From Corynebacterium rouxii (GTDB lineage Bacteria; Actinomycetota; Actinomycetes; Mycobacteriales; Mycobacteriaceae): 64,000 bases of DNA. This document shows positions 23,561 to 33,989 of the stretch, one piece after another. Numbering within the stretch: position 1 is the stretch's first letter; each line of letters begins with the position of its first letter. The notes beneath the pieces were generated by a model, which saw nothing but the letters and a program-made list of their open reading frames with translations, was not told where the DNA came from and made no database searches. The stretch lies in the NCBI RefSeq assembly GCF_902702935.1, contig NZ_LR738855.1, positions 1,922,001 through 1,986,000 of the forward strand. The letters are read 5' to 3'. The translations under genes were made by a program, and so were the position numbers.

Positions 23561-23997
23561 TAACTGCCTGCCTTAATTTTCCAAAAACCAAGACCAGCAA
23601 ACGGGGCGGCCGCTAGCATTCCTACTAGAAAAGGAAGCATTAGAAAATCTGTTTTCACGCCACCCCATGTCCAGAACCACTCACCAATTATGACGGTGAT
23701 AATGGAGAAAACTGTAGCTATGAAATACCCCTTTCTCCAACCGTAAGGCTGAACTCTCCTCGCTTTAGCGATCATAACTGCTATGGAAAAAATAGAAAGA
23801 AGAAAAAGGAATGGGGACAATATATAACCAATAGAAAGCCATGTGGAGGAAGAGGCTAGCGACATCAAACGGATAGTAACGAAAAAGAACGTTAGCGCTG
23901 ACGCTAGTAAGATCCAGTACCCCTCCCTTTTAGATACTTGCTGAGGGAATGGCGTTCGACCACTTTTAGCTTTATCTGTGAATCGACCTGTGCTCAT
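23560..23997 (-). CDS. Four-helix membrane protein of the bacteriocin-like module
   Basis: 145 residues from the ATG at 23997, chosen because AAGGAGGT lies eight bases upstream. Four hydrophobic segments are seen, at about 28-46, 56-76, 91-108 and 117-137, with a basic loop ARRVQPYGWRKG between two and three. I do not recognise a family. Small membrane proteins co-transcribed with a winged-helix regulator in such loci often give self-protection, so an immunity role is possible but not shown. Confidence 0.7.
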   Translation of the reverse strand: MSTGRFTDKAKSGRTPFPQQVSKREGYWILLASALTFFFVTIRLMSLASSSTWLSIGYILSPFLFLLSIFSIAVMIAKARRVQPYGWRKGYFIATVFSIITVIIGEWFWTWGGVKTDFLMLPFLVGMLAAAPFAGLGFWKIKAGS

Positions 23998-24023
23998 AAT
24001 TAAAGACCTCCTTAGTTTCACCT

Positions 24024-24052
24024 ATTGTAACAACTTTCCAAAATGGAAACAA
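24024..24052 (-). promoter_or_regulatory. Promoter with palindromic operator for the membrane-protein/regulator operon
   Basis: On the minus strand TTGTTT (24047-24052) and TACAAT (24024-24029) are exactly 17 bases apart. The operator CTTTCCAAAATGGAAAC (24034-24050) lies over the -35 box and spacer. It has the same arms and three-base spacer as the site at 22209-22225. Confidence 0.7.
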
Positions 24053-24127
24053 CTGCTATTTAGAGATAACGGATACCGTATTTAGTTATCTGCAGGGTTT
24101 GACCAGAGAGTTTACTTATTTCCACAC

Positions 24128-25214
<1,087 letters not shown>

Positions 25215-25720
25215 GCTGCCGAGTTAGTAATTCCTCAACTGGCTGCAAACATCAAGTCACTGAAAGAACAGCGTAAAAACAATTGCTGAGCAGGTTGAAG
25301 GGATGCTCGATGAATTCCCTCTTTGTGAGGTCTCGATGAGTATGTCCGGGGTCAGCATCAAGACCGCAGCGCAGATCCTCCTAGCAATCAGTGATGGCTC
25401 CGACTTCGATAGCGCCGGTCACCTGGCCGCTTACGCGGGAATTGCCCCCCGTCACAAGACGATCTGGGTTCATCGATCCGAGGCGAATTCCCCGCCAGAT
25501 CAGGAAACAAACGTTTGAAAACGCACTGTTCTACTCCGCTTTCGCCGCCATATGCGCCCACGAACCTTCAAGGCAGTACTACGAATGCAAACGCGCCGAA
25601 GGTAAACGTCACAACGAAGCCGTCATATGTCTAGCTAGATGCCGGTGCAACGTAATATATGCGATGTTGAAAAATAAGCAGTTCTTTCGCGAAATTCCCC
25701 CACGCAACATCGCGGCATAA
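25215..25720 (+). pseudogene. IS110-family transposase, C-terminal fragment
   Basis: Two frames together give the C-terminal Transposase_20 domain of an IS110-type DEDD transposase: a coiled-coil remnant (LKEQRK, EQVEGMLDEFP), MSGVSIKTAAQILLAI, AYAGIAP, a shifted RGEFPARSGNKR, then ALFYSAFAA and the tail RCNVIYAMLKNKQFFREIPPRNIAA. The N-terminal catalytic half is missing, cut off at the IS3-family right end. Frameshifts lie near 25450 and 25505. Confidence 0.8.
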
Positions 25721-25840
25721 CGTCAACTGAGCCAACCGACCAGCATGTTACTGGCCGGTTCCTAGAAATGCCTGACCCCCCTGGGTCTTACGCGCGTCAA
25801 CATCAGCACAACACTTGACAAAAACATAGGGAAGCCCCCT

Positions 25841-25870
25841 TGCCACCTCACACCACGAGGTGGCATTTTT
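25841..25870 (+). terminator. Intrinsic terminator after the IS110 remnant
   Basis: Nine-base perfect arms (25841-25849, 25857-25865) followed by T5. The direction is plus. Confidence 0.8.
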
Positions 25871-25875
25871 ATACC

Positions 25876-26157
25876 CTATGCAAGGTAGTCACGAAACTCA
25901 GGATTCTTTTGCACAAACCCCACCACAGCAGAGCACGTTGCGATTGCACCGAGACCATCCGCATGGGTTGCTTCCAGAGCCTGCTGAATTAGCAGCTGAG
26001 AAAGCCCCTGGCCGCGAAAACGTGGATCGATGACCGTATGGCTAAAATTCCGGCGATCATCACGCTCCGTGTATCCAGCAAAGCCCGCATCCTCACCATC
26101 GACGGCGATTACAAATTGCTTGTCAGCTTTCTCGTGCCGAACCTGAATATCAGACAT
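25876..26157 (-). CDS. Small GNAT-fold acetyltransferase (YjdJ-like)
   Basis: 93 residues from the ATG at 26157, which follows GAGGAGGA. The sequence has the compact GNAT core with the acetyl-CoA loop RFRGQGLSQLLI (about 48-59) and an FSHTVIDP strand before it, as in the short YjdJ/NATD1-like family. Substrates of this family are mostly unknown. It is a single gene next to a tRNA cluster. Confidence 0.8.
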   Translation of the reverse strand: MSDIQVRHEKADKQFVIAVDGEDAGFAGYTERDDRRNFSHTVIDPRFRGQGLSQLLIQQALEATHADGLGAIATCSAVVGFVQKNPEFRDYLA

Positions 26158-26250
26158 ATCTTCCTCCTCTAGTTTCAGTAGCAATTCCCACTATTTCTAC
26201 CAGAAGAAAACAAACAAGGTCCCAGCCAAAATGACTGGGACCTTAATTTG

Positions 26251-26323
26251 TGGCCAGAGCCAGGATCGAACTGGCGACCCCACACTTTTCAGGCGTGTGC
26301 TCTACCGACTGAGCTATCTGGCC
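26251..26323 (-). tRNA. tRNA-Phe (GAA)
   Basis: 73 nt, acceptor GGCCAGA with TCTGGCC, anticodon loop CTGAAAA, T-loop GTTCGATCC. CCA is not encoded. Confidence 0.95.
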
Positions 26324-26345
26324 AAAGACTGCAAGAACAGTCTTG

Positions 26346-26419
26346 CGACCCTGACGGGACTTGAACCCGCGACCTCCGCCGTGACAGGGCGGCGCGCTAA
26401 CCAACTGCGCCACAGGGCC
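26346..26419 (-). tRNA. tRNA-Asp (GTC), copy 1
   Basis: 74 nt, acceptor GGCCCTG with CAGGGTC, anticodon loop CTGTCAC. The sequence is identical, as far as I can see, to the copy at 27824-27897. Confidence 0.95.
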
Positions 26420-26538
26420 TTAAAGGCTGTACCTAGGAGAGAATCACTTCCTTCCCTTGCACGAGCCATTACTTTACACAGATAATGTTCACACCCACAA
26501 ATCCAAAGGTCAACACGGATTTCTTAGGATAAAAACCA

Positions 26539-27615
26539 TTAAGCAAATACCTGAGCGTCGATAATCGCTTGCGCAAAACGCTCAAGATCAAAATCCCCCG
26601 TCTTCCACTCCGTGGTCGCTGGCGCATGGGACACCAGCTCCGGAATATCCGATTCTTGTAAGTCCAGATCCGCCAGAGTCAGCGGGAATCCCATCTGCTT
26701 ATAAAACTCAACATAACGACGCTTAGTCTCCAAGTCGCCGTCATATTGCAACAACGCTAGCACGCCATAAGAAACAATTTCACCGTGCAGATGCTTGCCG
26801 ACGCACTCAGGAAATGCCGTCGACGAGTTATAAAACGCATGCGCAAGCGAAGAATTGTAATAATACGCCTGCCCTGGATCCACCGTCATGTTAGACACGT
26901 AACCACAGGTCATAATGATCGCTAACGCGACTTCCTCGATTGCCTGCGACGACCTACCCGCACGGCAATCCTCCAACGCCTGCAAACCAAAATCCATCAG
27001 TGCAGGCGTCACCGCCGAACACACATTGCGCCCCATCAAAGGCGCATGCGACAAATTGCGGCCCCGCGACTGCAGCTTTACCTCGCACTCCTTAGACATG
27101 CCATCTGCAATTCCAGCCCACAACAGTTCTGCTGGGGACTGTGCGATCACCGTCGTATCAATAAACACGTGGTGGCACGGCCCGCGCTGGAAGTCATAGC
27201 CAGCAAGGGAATCATCATCCTTGTACACCACAGACAAATTCGTTGCCGCGGCACAGTTCGAACCCAACGTAGGGAATGCAAATAATGGCTTGCCCAGACG
27301 GTTCGCAACCACCTTTACCGTATCGACGGCACGACCGCCGCCGACGCCAAAGATCATGTCGGCTTGCTGCACTGTAGGAATATCGCACAGGGCGTCGACA
27401 CGCTCGTAGGTGCAGTTATGTCCATAAACAATCCAGTCCACGACTTCAATTCCGCTATGAGCCAATGCAGCCTCGAGACGCGGGCGCGACTTTTCTAGAG
27501 CAGTCTTGCCACCAATCACGACCACCGAAGAGCCATAGGTCGACACAATTGCGTCAATCTCTTCATAAGCACTATCGCCAATGCTGTATCCCGGTAATTG
27601 CAAAGAGTAAGGCAT
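26539..27615 (-). CDS. Iron-containing/glycerol-dehydrogenase-type NAD-dependent oxidoreductase
   Basis: 358 residues from the ATG at 27615, which follows GAGGTGG. The sequence fits the group III alcohol dehydrogenase fold near GldA: the nucleotide loop GVGGGRAVDTVK (about 90-101), TLGSNCAAATN (about 115-125), and the metal ligands Asp in GIADGMSKECE, His in SLAHAFYNS and His in GKHLHGEIVSYG. The substrate could be glycerol or another polyol or aldehyde. The gene lies alone between two identical tRNA-Asp genes. Confidence 0.82.
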   Translation of the reverse strand: MPYSLQLPGYSIGDSAYEEIDAIVSTYGSSVVVIGGKTALEKSRPRLEAALAHSGIEVVDWIVYGHNCTYERVDALCDIPTVQQADMIFGVGGGRAVDTVKVVANRLGKPLFAFPTLGSNCAAATNLSVVYKDDDSLAGYDFQRGPCHHVFIDTTVIAQSPAELLWAGIADGMSKECEVKLQSRGRNLSHAPLMGRNVCSAVTPALMDFGLQALEDCRAGRSSQAIEEVALAIIMTCGYVSNMTVDPGQAYYYNSSLAHAFYNSSTAFPECVGKHLHGEIVSYGVLALLQYDGDLETKRRYVEFYKQMGFPLTLADLDLQESDIPELVSHAPATTEWKTGDFDLERFAQAIIDAQVFA

Positions 27616-27779
27616 AAAACCACCTCGAGTAAGCCGTAAATGAAATAATAAATCCCATCTAGTGGACATGGAATTAATCGACCATCATACGCGCGACATC
27701 CAACACTGCCCAACACAGGGACCCGATGAGAAGACATTCGTGCTTCCGACATCACCAAGATGACAGCCCCCAGAAATAA

Positions 27780-27814
27780 AAAATACCGAGGCATTTCCAT
27801 GCCTCGGTATTTTA
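27780..27814. terminator. Terminator of the tRNA-Glu/tRNA-Asp unit
   Basis: A 14-base stem with a TTCC loop (about 27781-27794 and 27799-27812), flanked by A-runs and T-runs on both sides. It lies ten bases beyond the 3' end of tRNA-Asp copy 2. Confidence 0.8.
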
Positions 27815-27823
27815 AAATAAATG

Positions 27824-27897
27824 CGACCCTGACGGGACTTGAACCCGCGACCTCCGCCGTGACAGGGCGGCGCGCTAACCAACTGCGCCACAGGGCC
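27824..27897 (-). tRNA. tRNA-Asp (GTC), copy 2
   Basis: 74 nt with the same sequence as the copy at 26346-26419. It follows tRNA-Glu by 28 bases and ends at a terminator. Confidence 0.95.
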
Positions 27898-27925
27898 ATA
27901 TTTATATGACCACGAAAAGTGGTGG

Positions 27926-27998
<73 letters not shown>

Positions 27999-28092
27999 AA
28001 GCCTGTTACAAGACAGCCAAGCTGTCGTGCGGACTGAGAAGAACTATACTTGAATTCCTAAAATACGCAAAACGCGAGGTAAACAAGCTTTT

Positions 28093-28860
28093 TTATAAGA
28101 TAGTCAAAGAATCGAAAACTAGATGCATCCGTCCTCCTACAACCACGCGCTCCACAGCCACCCCAAATACATCCGTAATCATTTCTGACGTAAATGCATC
28201 GGCAGGCTCTCCGGCAGCCACCACATGCCCATCGGAACCCAGCACCACCACACGATCACAGTAACGTGCTGCAAGATTCAAGTCGTGAAGCACGACAATC
28301 GTTGCACAACGTAAATCCCGCACTAATTCCATCAACTCAAACTGATGCGCTAAGTCCAAGTGATTAGTGGGCTCGTCTAGTAATAAATGATCCGCTTGCT
28401 GAACTATGGCGCGAGCTATAAGTGCACGTTGACGCTCACCACCTGAAAGTTCCGTGATAAGACGATGTTGTAGTGATGTCAACGAGGCCTGCTCAAGAGC
28501 TTTACTCACAATTGCTTCGTTTGCATCTGTATTAAAATCGAGTAGTCGTCGATACGCAAGAGCACCTAACCCAACAGCGTCGCGTACCGTTAGAGGGAAT
28601 GCTTGATCGCGCTCCTGCGCAACCACAGCTATCTGCTTAGCAATATCCTTAACCCGCAGCTGATGTATGTCATTGCCATCGACGATAACTTTGCCCCCAG
28701 CTAGTTCCAGGGCTCCATGAATCGCTTGCAACAAAGTGGATTTTCCACAACCATTTGGGCCAACGATGCCGACAATCTCGCCAGCGCCCACACGCAAAGT
28801 CACACCATGGACAACCAAACGACCACAACGATCTACTACAACATCACTCGCACTTATCAC
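28093..28860 (-). CDS. Siderophore/cobalamin-type ABC importer, ATP-binding protein
   Basis: 255 residues with the full ATPase set: Walker A GPNGCGKST (about 34-42), Q-loop VVAQERDQ, signature ELSGGERQRALIARAI, Walker B HLLLDEPTNHLD and switch His VVLHDLN. The TNHLD and LHDLN forms are typical of FepC/BtuD-like importers. It is the last gene of a three-gene operon, six bases after the binding protein. Confidence 0.92.
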   Translation of the reverse strand: MISASDVVVDRCGRLVVHGVTLRVGAGEIVGIVGPNGCGKSTLLQAIHGALELAGGKVIVDGNDIHQLRVKDIAKQIAVVAQERDQAFPLTVRDAVGLGALAYRRLLDFNTDANEAIVSKALEQASLTSLQHRLITELSGGERQRALIARAIVQQADHLLLDEPTNHLDLAHQFELMELVRDLRCATIVVLHDLNLAARYCDRVVVLGSDGHVVAAGEPADAFTSEMITDVFGVAVERVVVGGRMHLVFDSLTIL

Positions 28861-28866
28861 TGCACG

Positions 28867-29874
28867 TTACATTCCCGCGTTTTTCATCTGATTTTGCAGA
28901 TATACAGCTCCTTCAACCGAGAGCGTGCTCGGTGGATCAGTGAGAATGAAAGGCATATGAACCACCTTATGCTCCTGCACAGCTTTCAAGCTACGAGCCC
29001 CATTAAAACCGAGGAAAGTCTCCATAGCAGCTTTGTCATCACCAGTCTCACTTAACAGCACAATCCACTCAGGATTCTTGTCAAGCAAATCCTCCATGGA
29101 GACATCGAAAACCCGTTCTTTGTTATCAGAATAGGGGTTCTTCAAACCATTGGCCTCAAGAATTGGTTGAACCATAGAGGTATTGCCATAGGTATAGAAC
29201 ACATCTGAGCCAGGAGTGATATATAGCACCACACCATTAGCTGTGGAAGCAGAAACCTGCGGTGTCTTCTTGGCGATCTTTTCCTTTAGTTCTTTGGCTT
29301 TGCCCTCCACCTGGAAAAGTGATCCCATCTTATCGACCTCATCAGTCACCTTGTCCCAGCTTGCAGGAGTTAACTCAATATCTGGACACAAAGCGTCTGG
29401 AGAGTACAGAGGGATACCTGCATCTTTGAGCGCCTGGCGATCCGCACCGGTGTCATAGCCGATAACCAAATCAGGATGTAGATCAACAATGGACTCAGTG
29501 GACATCTTTGCGCCACCAGTACCTGTATCGCCTGCCTTAACAGAAGGAATATTGGCGATGGCGGCTTCCAAATCTGCATCCAGCTTATTCACACGCTTCT
29601 CTCCAGCACGGTGCTTTACTCGGTCCAGAACGCCTAACTCATGCAGAATCGAAACGTTCATCTCGCTGAGCATGAGTACGTTTTCTGGGGCTTTGTCAAA
29701 GGTCAGAGTTTCACCGCAACTTTTAATGCTGATCTGCTGATTCTGCTTAGATTCCCCCATGTTGTGCTCAGACTTGTTAGCCTTATCAACAGCACTTTCA
29801 CCACACGCAGTCAAACCACACGATAAAACAGCAACACACGTTACTGCTGCCAGCGGCTTCCATGACAACGTCAT
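28867..29874 (-). CDS. Substrate-binding lipoprotein of the siderophore/cobalamin-type importer
   Basis: 335 residues from the ATG at 29874, which follows AAGGAG. A lipoprotein signal peptide ends in lipobox LTAC (Cys about 25). The rest is a class III helical-backbone binding protein (Peripla_BP_2): VLMLSEMNVSILHELGVLDRV in the first lobe, TESIVDLHPDLVIGYD, and DVSMEDLLDKNPEWIVLL in the second lobe. It would be anchored outside the membrane and deliver an iron chelate, heme or B12 to the permease. I cannot choose among the substrates. Confidence 0.88.
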   Translation of the reverse strand: MTLSWKPLAAVTCVAVLSCGLTACGESAVDKANKSEHNMGESKQNQQISIKSCGETLTFDKAPENVLMLSEMNVSILHELGVLDRVKHRAGEKRVNKLDADLEAAIANIPSVKAGDTGTGGAKMSTESIVDLHPDLVIGYDTGADRQALKDAGIPLYSPDALCPDIELTPASWDKVTDEVDKMGSLFQVEGKAKELKEKIAKKTPQVSASTANGVVLYITPGSDVFYTYGNTSMVQPILEANGLKNPYSDNKERVFDVSMEDLLDKNPEWIVLLSETGDDKAAMETFLGFNGARSLKAVQEHKVVHMPFILTDPPSTLSVEGAVYLQNQMKNAGM

Positions 29875-29894
29875 ATTATTACTCCTTTTTCTTT

Positions 29895-30917
29895 TTACAT
29901 TTGATTCTTTTGATTTCTCACTATCAAGGCCAGACACGGAGCGCCAATAAGCCCCGTGATCACGCCGATAGGTAGCTCTTGAGGACTAAAAACAATCCGT
30001 GCAAAGGCATCTGCCCACACGAGAAAAACAGCCGATGCAAGCCCTGATGCAACCACAAGCACACGGTGGGAATACCCGACCAACTGTCGCATCACATGCG
30101 GAATGATAAGACCTACGAAGCCGATTCCTCCCGCAGCGCTCACCGTAATAGCGACAGCAGCACTAACGCCAAGCAGTAAAAACGCACGGGTACGCACTGG
30201 ATGTACACCTACCGATCGCGCAGTGGAGTCACCGCTAGCAAGGGCGTCAAGAATAGGCCCATAAAGGCTTAACACAAGCATAACTATGACGGCAGCCACG
30301 CATACGATGCCGATTGTAGACCAGCGTGCTCTGCTCAAAGAGCCCAGCATCCAAAACATGACAGCCTGATTCGTTTCAGGTGAGCCCGAAGAAAAGATCA
30401 CTAGATTTGTCAACGATTGAGCACCAAACCCTACAGCCAAACCAGACAAAATAAGCTTAAGGGGATGGGCTCCCCCGCCAGCGATAATAACGACTGCAGT
30501 GGTGGCCAGGGCAGCACCAACAAAAGCAAACGCTCCTACCCCGAAAGCACTGCTTACGCCAAAAGAAATGAGTGCTAATGCTGCGCCTGCGCCAGCGCCT
30601 GAGCTCACACCTAGCACATAGGGTTCAGCCAACGAATTACGGATCAAGGCTTGGAAAGCAACACCCGAAACACCAAGAGTGGCACCTACTGCTAACCCTA
30701 AAACGATACGCGGCAACCGAGTCTGCCAAACAATGGCATCAGTAGCATGATCCCACGTTATGGTAACTGGGACACTTGGAATGTGACTAGCAATTACTGC
30801 ATAAACTTGAAAAAACGGCACTGCGGCTGGACCAAGCGAAACGGTTGCCGCGGGGGTTAGAACAAGGAAAATACACAGGATCCCGATTGTTAAGCGAGTT
30901 CGAGTCACAGAGTTCAC
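29895..30917 (-). CDS. FecCD/BtuC-type ABC permease
   Basis: 340 residues, GTG start, about nine or ten membrane helices. Family motifs are RLPRIVLGLAVGATLGVSG-VAFQAL (broken here) near residues 68-92, NSLAEPYVLGVSSGAG, and GGIGFVGLIIPHVMRQLVG, the loop that touches the ATPase. It is the first gene of the operon (permease, binding protein, ATPase). No DtxR box or cobalamin riboswitch was recognised upstream. Confidence 0.92.
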   Translation of the reverse strand: MNSVTRTRLTIGILCIFLVLTPAATVSLGPAAVPFFQVYAVIASHIPSVPVTITWDHATDAIVWQTRLPRIVLGLAVGATLGVSGVAFQALIRNSLAEPYVLGVSSGAGAGAALALISFGVSSAFGVGAFAFVGAALATTAVVIIAGGGAHPLKLILSGLAVGFGAQSLTNLVIFSSGSPETNQAVMFWMLGSLSRARWSTIGIVCVAAVIVMLVLSLYGPILDALASGDSTARSVGVHPVRTRAFLLLGVSAAVAITVSAAGGIGFVGLIIPHVMRQLVGYSHRVLVVASGLASAVFLVWADAFARIVFSPQELPIGVITGLIGAPCLALIVRNQKNQM

Positions 30918-31391
30918 GGTAGCACAGTAGATAATTGTTCATCGTCGCGAACTATCACAGTGCAGGCTTGCTCACACTCGTCAGCAGTGCTGATCGAAAA
31001 ACTGCATATAACATCCGGCAAGTTATTATTTGCCAACTGCTCCGGCATTAATGCCGCTGGTTCAACAGAATCATCCAAGGGACAGGCCGGGATATGCCCC
31101 AAAAATTACGAATTACGCGGAAGACCCGGCTCTGTTCGCTGACATGTCACGGAGACGTTATGAAAGGACGTAAACCACTAAGACCGAGAACAACAACGAA
31201 ACACCAAAATATAAGTCAACCTGCTATTAGCCCCCTGATCACAGCGTGTGTACCTGCCGCAATGCCATGAGTGATACGACCACTTACTAACCGCCTAACA
31301 CGAATAGAGAACCGGCCGTGCCAACTTCCTTCTCGAAAACTTAACCACACAAAAGACCATGGAGGAACGCTTCGGTGTGGCGGTTATGCTG
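30918..31391. other. 474-base intergenic region upstream of the importer operon
   Basis: No gene or RNA was recognised. A 62-codon minus-strand frame at 30914-31102 opens only with TTG directly after a stop and has no ribosome site. The region must contain the importer promoter. It also separates it from the end of the type III restriction gene. Confidence 0.5.
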
Positions 31392-33989
31392 CTACAGGGC
31401 ATTGTTGACTGGGCTAGCGAAGGCTTTCAAGTCTTCCCAAGAGTCAGCACGGGCTGTGTCTTGCTCGTAGGCTATCAAATAGCCCCAAAGCTGATCGGCG
31501 TAGGCATCCTCAGCTACTAGGCGGCGCACCAGCGCTTCGGCTGCTTTGCGTTTGGCCTGTACCTGAGCGTCGTCGCGGCCGCGCTCCGATTTCCCTTCGA
31601 TGATCCAGTGCACTCCGTTAACATCCATAGCGACAAAGTCTGGAAAGTAGCGATCCTTAGCATTGTAAAACACAAACGCTTGGTCTTGTGGATGCAGCCG
31701 ATGCCACCACACAATCCCCGGCGAAGTGTTCAGTAAGCGCGCCAGCTGGTACTCGCCGGTGAAGGAGTCAAAAGATTCCTCAGCGAACAACGACTTGAAC
31801 CAGCCCCCATACACCTGGCCACGTACGAACTGCTCACGTGTCTCAATCTGATCATGCACCTTCTGCCCCAGCGGCAACGTATAACCATTACTAGGCATCG
31901 GCTTCGGGTGAATGCTCGGCACCTCGCGGGTGGAACGCAACGTCTCAACGGTATAATTCTGGATGAGTTTGAGGAGCTCAGTGCGCGCCGAATCCAAAGA
32001 CTTCACCGTCCAACCACTAAACATCACCGATTGCATAAACTTCGGTACGAGGAATGTGGCTACATAACGAGCCGTCTGCTCCGTTTTAGGCACCAACGGC
32101 ATATTCAGCACCAGTTTAACTAGTGCATTCTTTGCATCATCATCGTCGACATGGACGGAATCTACCTCGGCACTCTCACGATCCTCCGCGCGTAGTTTCT
32201 TTCCTAACATCGCAATAATCTCTTTGCGAAGCAACACATCGCCAGCTGAGGTCACTCGGCGGGCGGCCTGGTTAATAGTGTCGTCACCGATCTCCGAGAG
32301 GTCAATAGATGGCTGCTGCACGGTCATCGTCGTCACCGGGAACTGATACGTGACATCTGCGAACGCCGGATTTCGTTCAATCGAGATTAGCTCCCATCCC
32401 GTGCCACCTTCCGGAGCGGAATTGGTTATTTCACGTACTCCCACACTTGGCGTTCTGGTAAAGTTTTCTCCGCCGACGGGCACTATTCCTGCCTGTAAAT
32501 CATCACCGTTGACGCTATCTCCGATAGGCCATACACCGGCTTCGTGAGGAGCCACGTCGCCTGTTTGCATGACACCGGTGTCTGTCAAAGAGGTACCCAT
32601 TCTTGGAGAGGTAGCAGTTTCGGCGGCCTTGAGAATCGCCGCTTCGACTTGTGCCTTGTCAAGATCGGCGACAGCTTCTTCCAAACCAAACTGTTGGAGA
32701 ACATTCTCCGCGTTCAGCAGCTCAGTAAAGGACTGGTGGGCAATGATGTCAAGCTGGTCAATCTGCCACACGCCCGTGTAACGTCCAAACGGCAATCGCA
32801 ACCCTCGCCCCATCGTCTGTTGGGTGAGCACTTCTGAAGCCATCGCTCTCAATGTCACCACGACCGCGATGTTCTTAACATCCCACCCCTCTTTAAGTTT
32901 GTTCACACTCACTACAGCAAGCACAGGGGAATTCGGACGATCAAGCTCATTCAGCCGACGTTGAGTACGTTCATCCTCATGCTTCGAGTCAACCTGCAAC
33001 ACAGCATCGTCGCTACCCAAATATTCCGGACTACGAAGTAACTCAGTCACTTGGGTGGCATGGTCCACATCTGAGCAGACCACAAAAACTACCGCGTTCA
33101 CATGCTTTCGGTTCTCGCTGGCAGCAAAGGAGTCATAATAGGCCTGCTTGATTGACCGCAACTGTAAAGCATCCCGCAACTGCTGTTCCTCAGATGCTTC
33201 ATCGGTGCCATAACCCGTCTTACGGAAAGCTAGCACTGGGGCTTTAACATACTTATCCTGAATGGCACGGAAGAGCGGGTATTGGTAAATGACATGATCG
33301 GACTTCTTATCAACCGAAGCGGTTAGCCCAATCGTTGCCGCCGGATCTAGCTCCTTGAGCGCTGCGTTAAACGCGATTGCACTGGACCCGTAAAGGTGTG
33401 ACTCATCGGCGATCACAACCAGATCATCGAGGCTCTTCAGGTAGTCGAAGAGCACACCTGCGTTCTCGTCGAAACGGCGGGGCTTACGACGCATTGCGTC
33501 TTGCGTATTACCATGCGTGTCACCTTCAGTGGACTTCGGCGCGATGAGCTGCTGAATGTTGAAGATAAACGCCAATATTGGCACTTCACGACCAAAAGAC
33601 AGCTGAGCAGCACCATTTTGTCTAGCTACCCATGCCGAATAATCCTGTGGGGTAACAACCTCCGGCGGCACAACAGAACCGGTGATGTAGCGAGGCGAGC
33701 CAGGCGTAAAGTTCTGGACTGTTTTGACCTGAACCGTTTTACCCGGAGTCACTATCACAACGTTGCCTACGCCTTGGCGGCGAAGGTACTCCACGAAAGC
33801 AGCCATCAAATAGGTCTTGCCCACGCCCGTTGCTAGATTAAGCACTTGCATTATCGACGGTTCATAATCCCCGTCAAGTGTAAAGACCAGCTGACGCAGC
33901 GCTTCCTTGTTCGGGGCACGCAAATCAAACTCGGAACTGATCGACTCGAGCAAATCGGAGTCAAAACTGATGTTGAGCCGGGTTGCCAT
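31392..33989 (-). CDS. Type III restriction enzyme, Res (helicase-nuclease) subunit
   Basis: 865 residues. A superfamily 2 translocase with motif I ATGVGKTYLMAAF (about 53-65), motif II VVIADESHLYG (DESH, about 192), motif III LTAS and motif VI QTMGRGLRLP (about 400). The C-terminal nuclease domain has PDFVAMDVNGVHWIIEGKS, the PD-(D/E)xK core of type III enzymes. It cuts unmodified DNA together with Mod. The start overlaps the stop of mod by one base (TAATG). All key motifs look intact. Confidence 0.92.
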   Translation of the reverse strand: MATRLNISFDSDLLESISSEFDLRAPNKEALRQLVFTLDGDYEPSIMQVLNLATGVGKTYLMAAFVEYLRRQGVGNVVIVTPGKTVQVKTVQNFTPGSPRYITGSVVPPEVVTPQDYSAWVARQNGAAQLSFGREVPILAFIFNIQQLIAPKSTEGDTHGNTQDAMRRKPRRFDENAGVLFDYLKSLDDLVVIADESHLYGSSAIAFNAALKELDPAATIGLTASVDKKSDHVIYQYPLFRAIQDKYVKAPVLAFRKTGYGTDEASEEQQLRDALQLRSIKQAYYDSFAASENRKHVNAVVFVVCSDVDHATQVTELLRSPEYLGSDDAVLQVDSKHEDERTQRRLNELDRPNSPVLAVVSVNKLKEGWDVKNIAVVVTLRAMASEVLTQQTMGRGLRLPFGRYTGVWQIDQLDIIAHQSFTELLNAENVLQQFGLEEAVADLDKAQVEAAILKAAETATSPRMGTSLTDTGVMQTGDVAPHEAGVWPIGDSVNGDDLQAGIVPVGGENFTRTPSVGVREITNSAPEGGTGWELISIERNPAFADVTYQFPVTTMTVQQPSIDLSEIGDDTINQAARRVTSAGDVLLRKEIIAMLGKKLRAEDRESAEVDSVHVDDDDAKNALVKLVLNMPLVPKTEQTARYVATFLVPKFMQSVMFSGWTVKSLDSARTELLKLIQNYTVETLRSTREVPSIHPKPMPSNGYTLPLGQKVHDQIETREQFVRGQVYGGWFKSLFAEESFDSFTGEYQLARLLNTSPGIVWWHRLHPQDQAFVFYNAKDRYFPDFVAMDVNGVHWIIEGKSERGRDDAQVQAKRKAAEALVRRLVAEDAYADQLWGYLIAYEQDTARADSWEDLKAFASPVNNAL

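Noticed and set aside
30914-31102. 62-codon frame overlapping the FecCD permease start by four bases
   Set aside because: It opens only with TTG immediately after an in-frame stop, lacks a ribosome site and resembles no family. The overlap is probably chance.
30918-31391. DtxR box or cobalamin riboswitch before the importer operon
   Set aside because: A TAACCGCCTAA-like stretch near 31286 matches the DtxR consensus poorly, and no B12 box was found.
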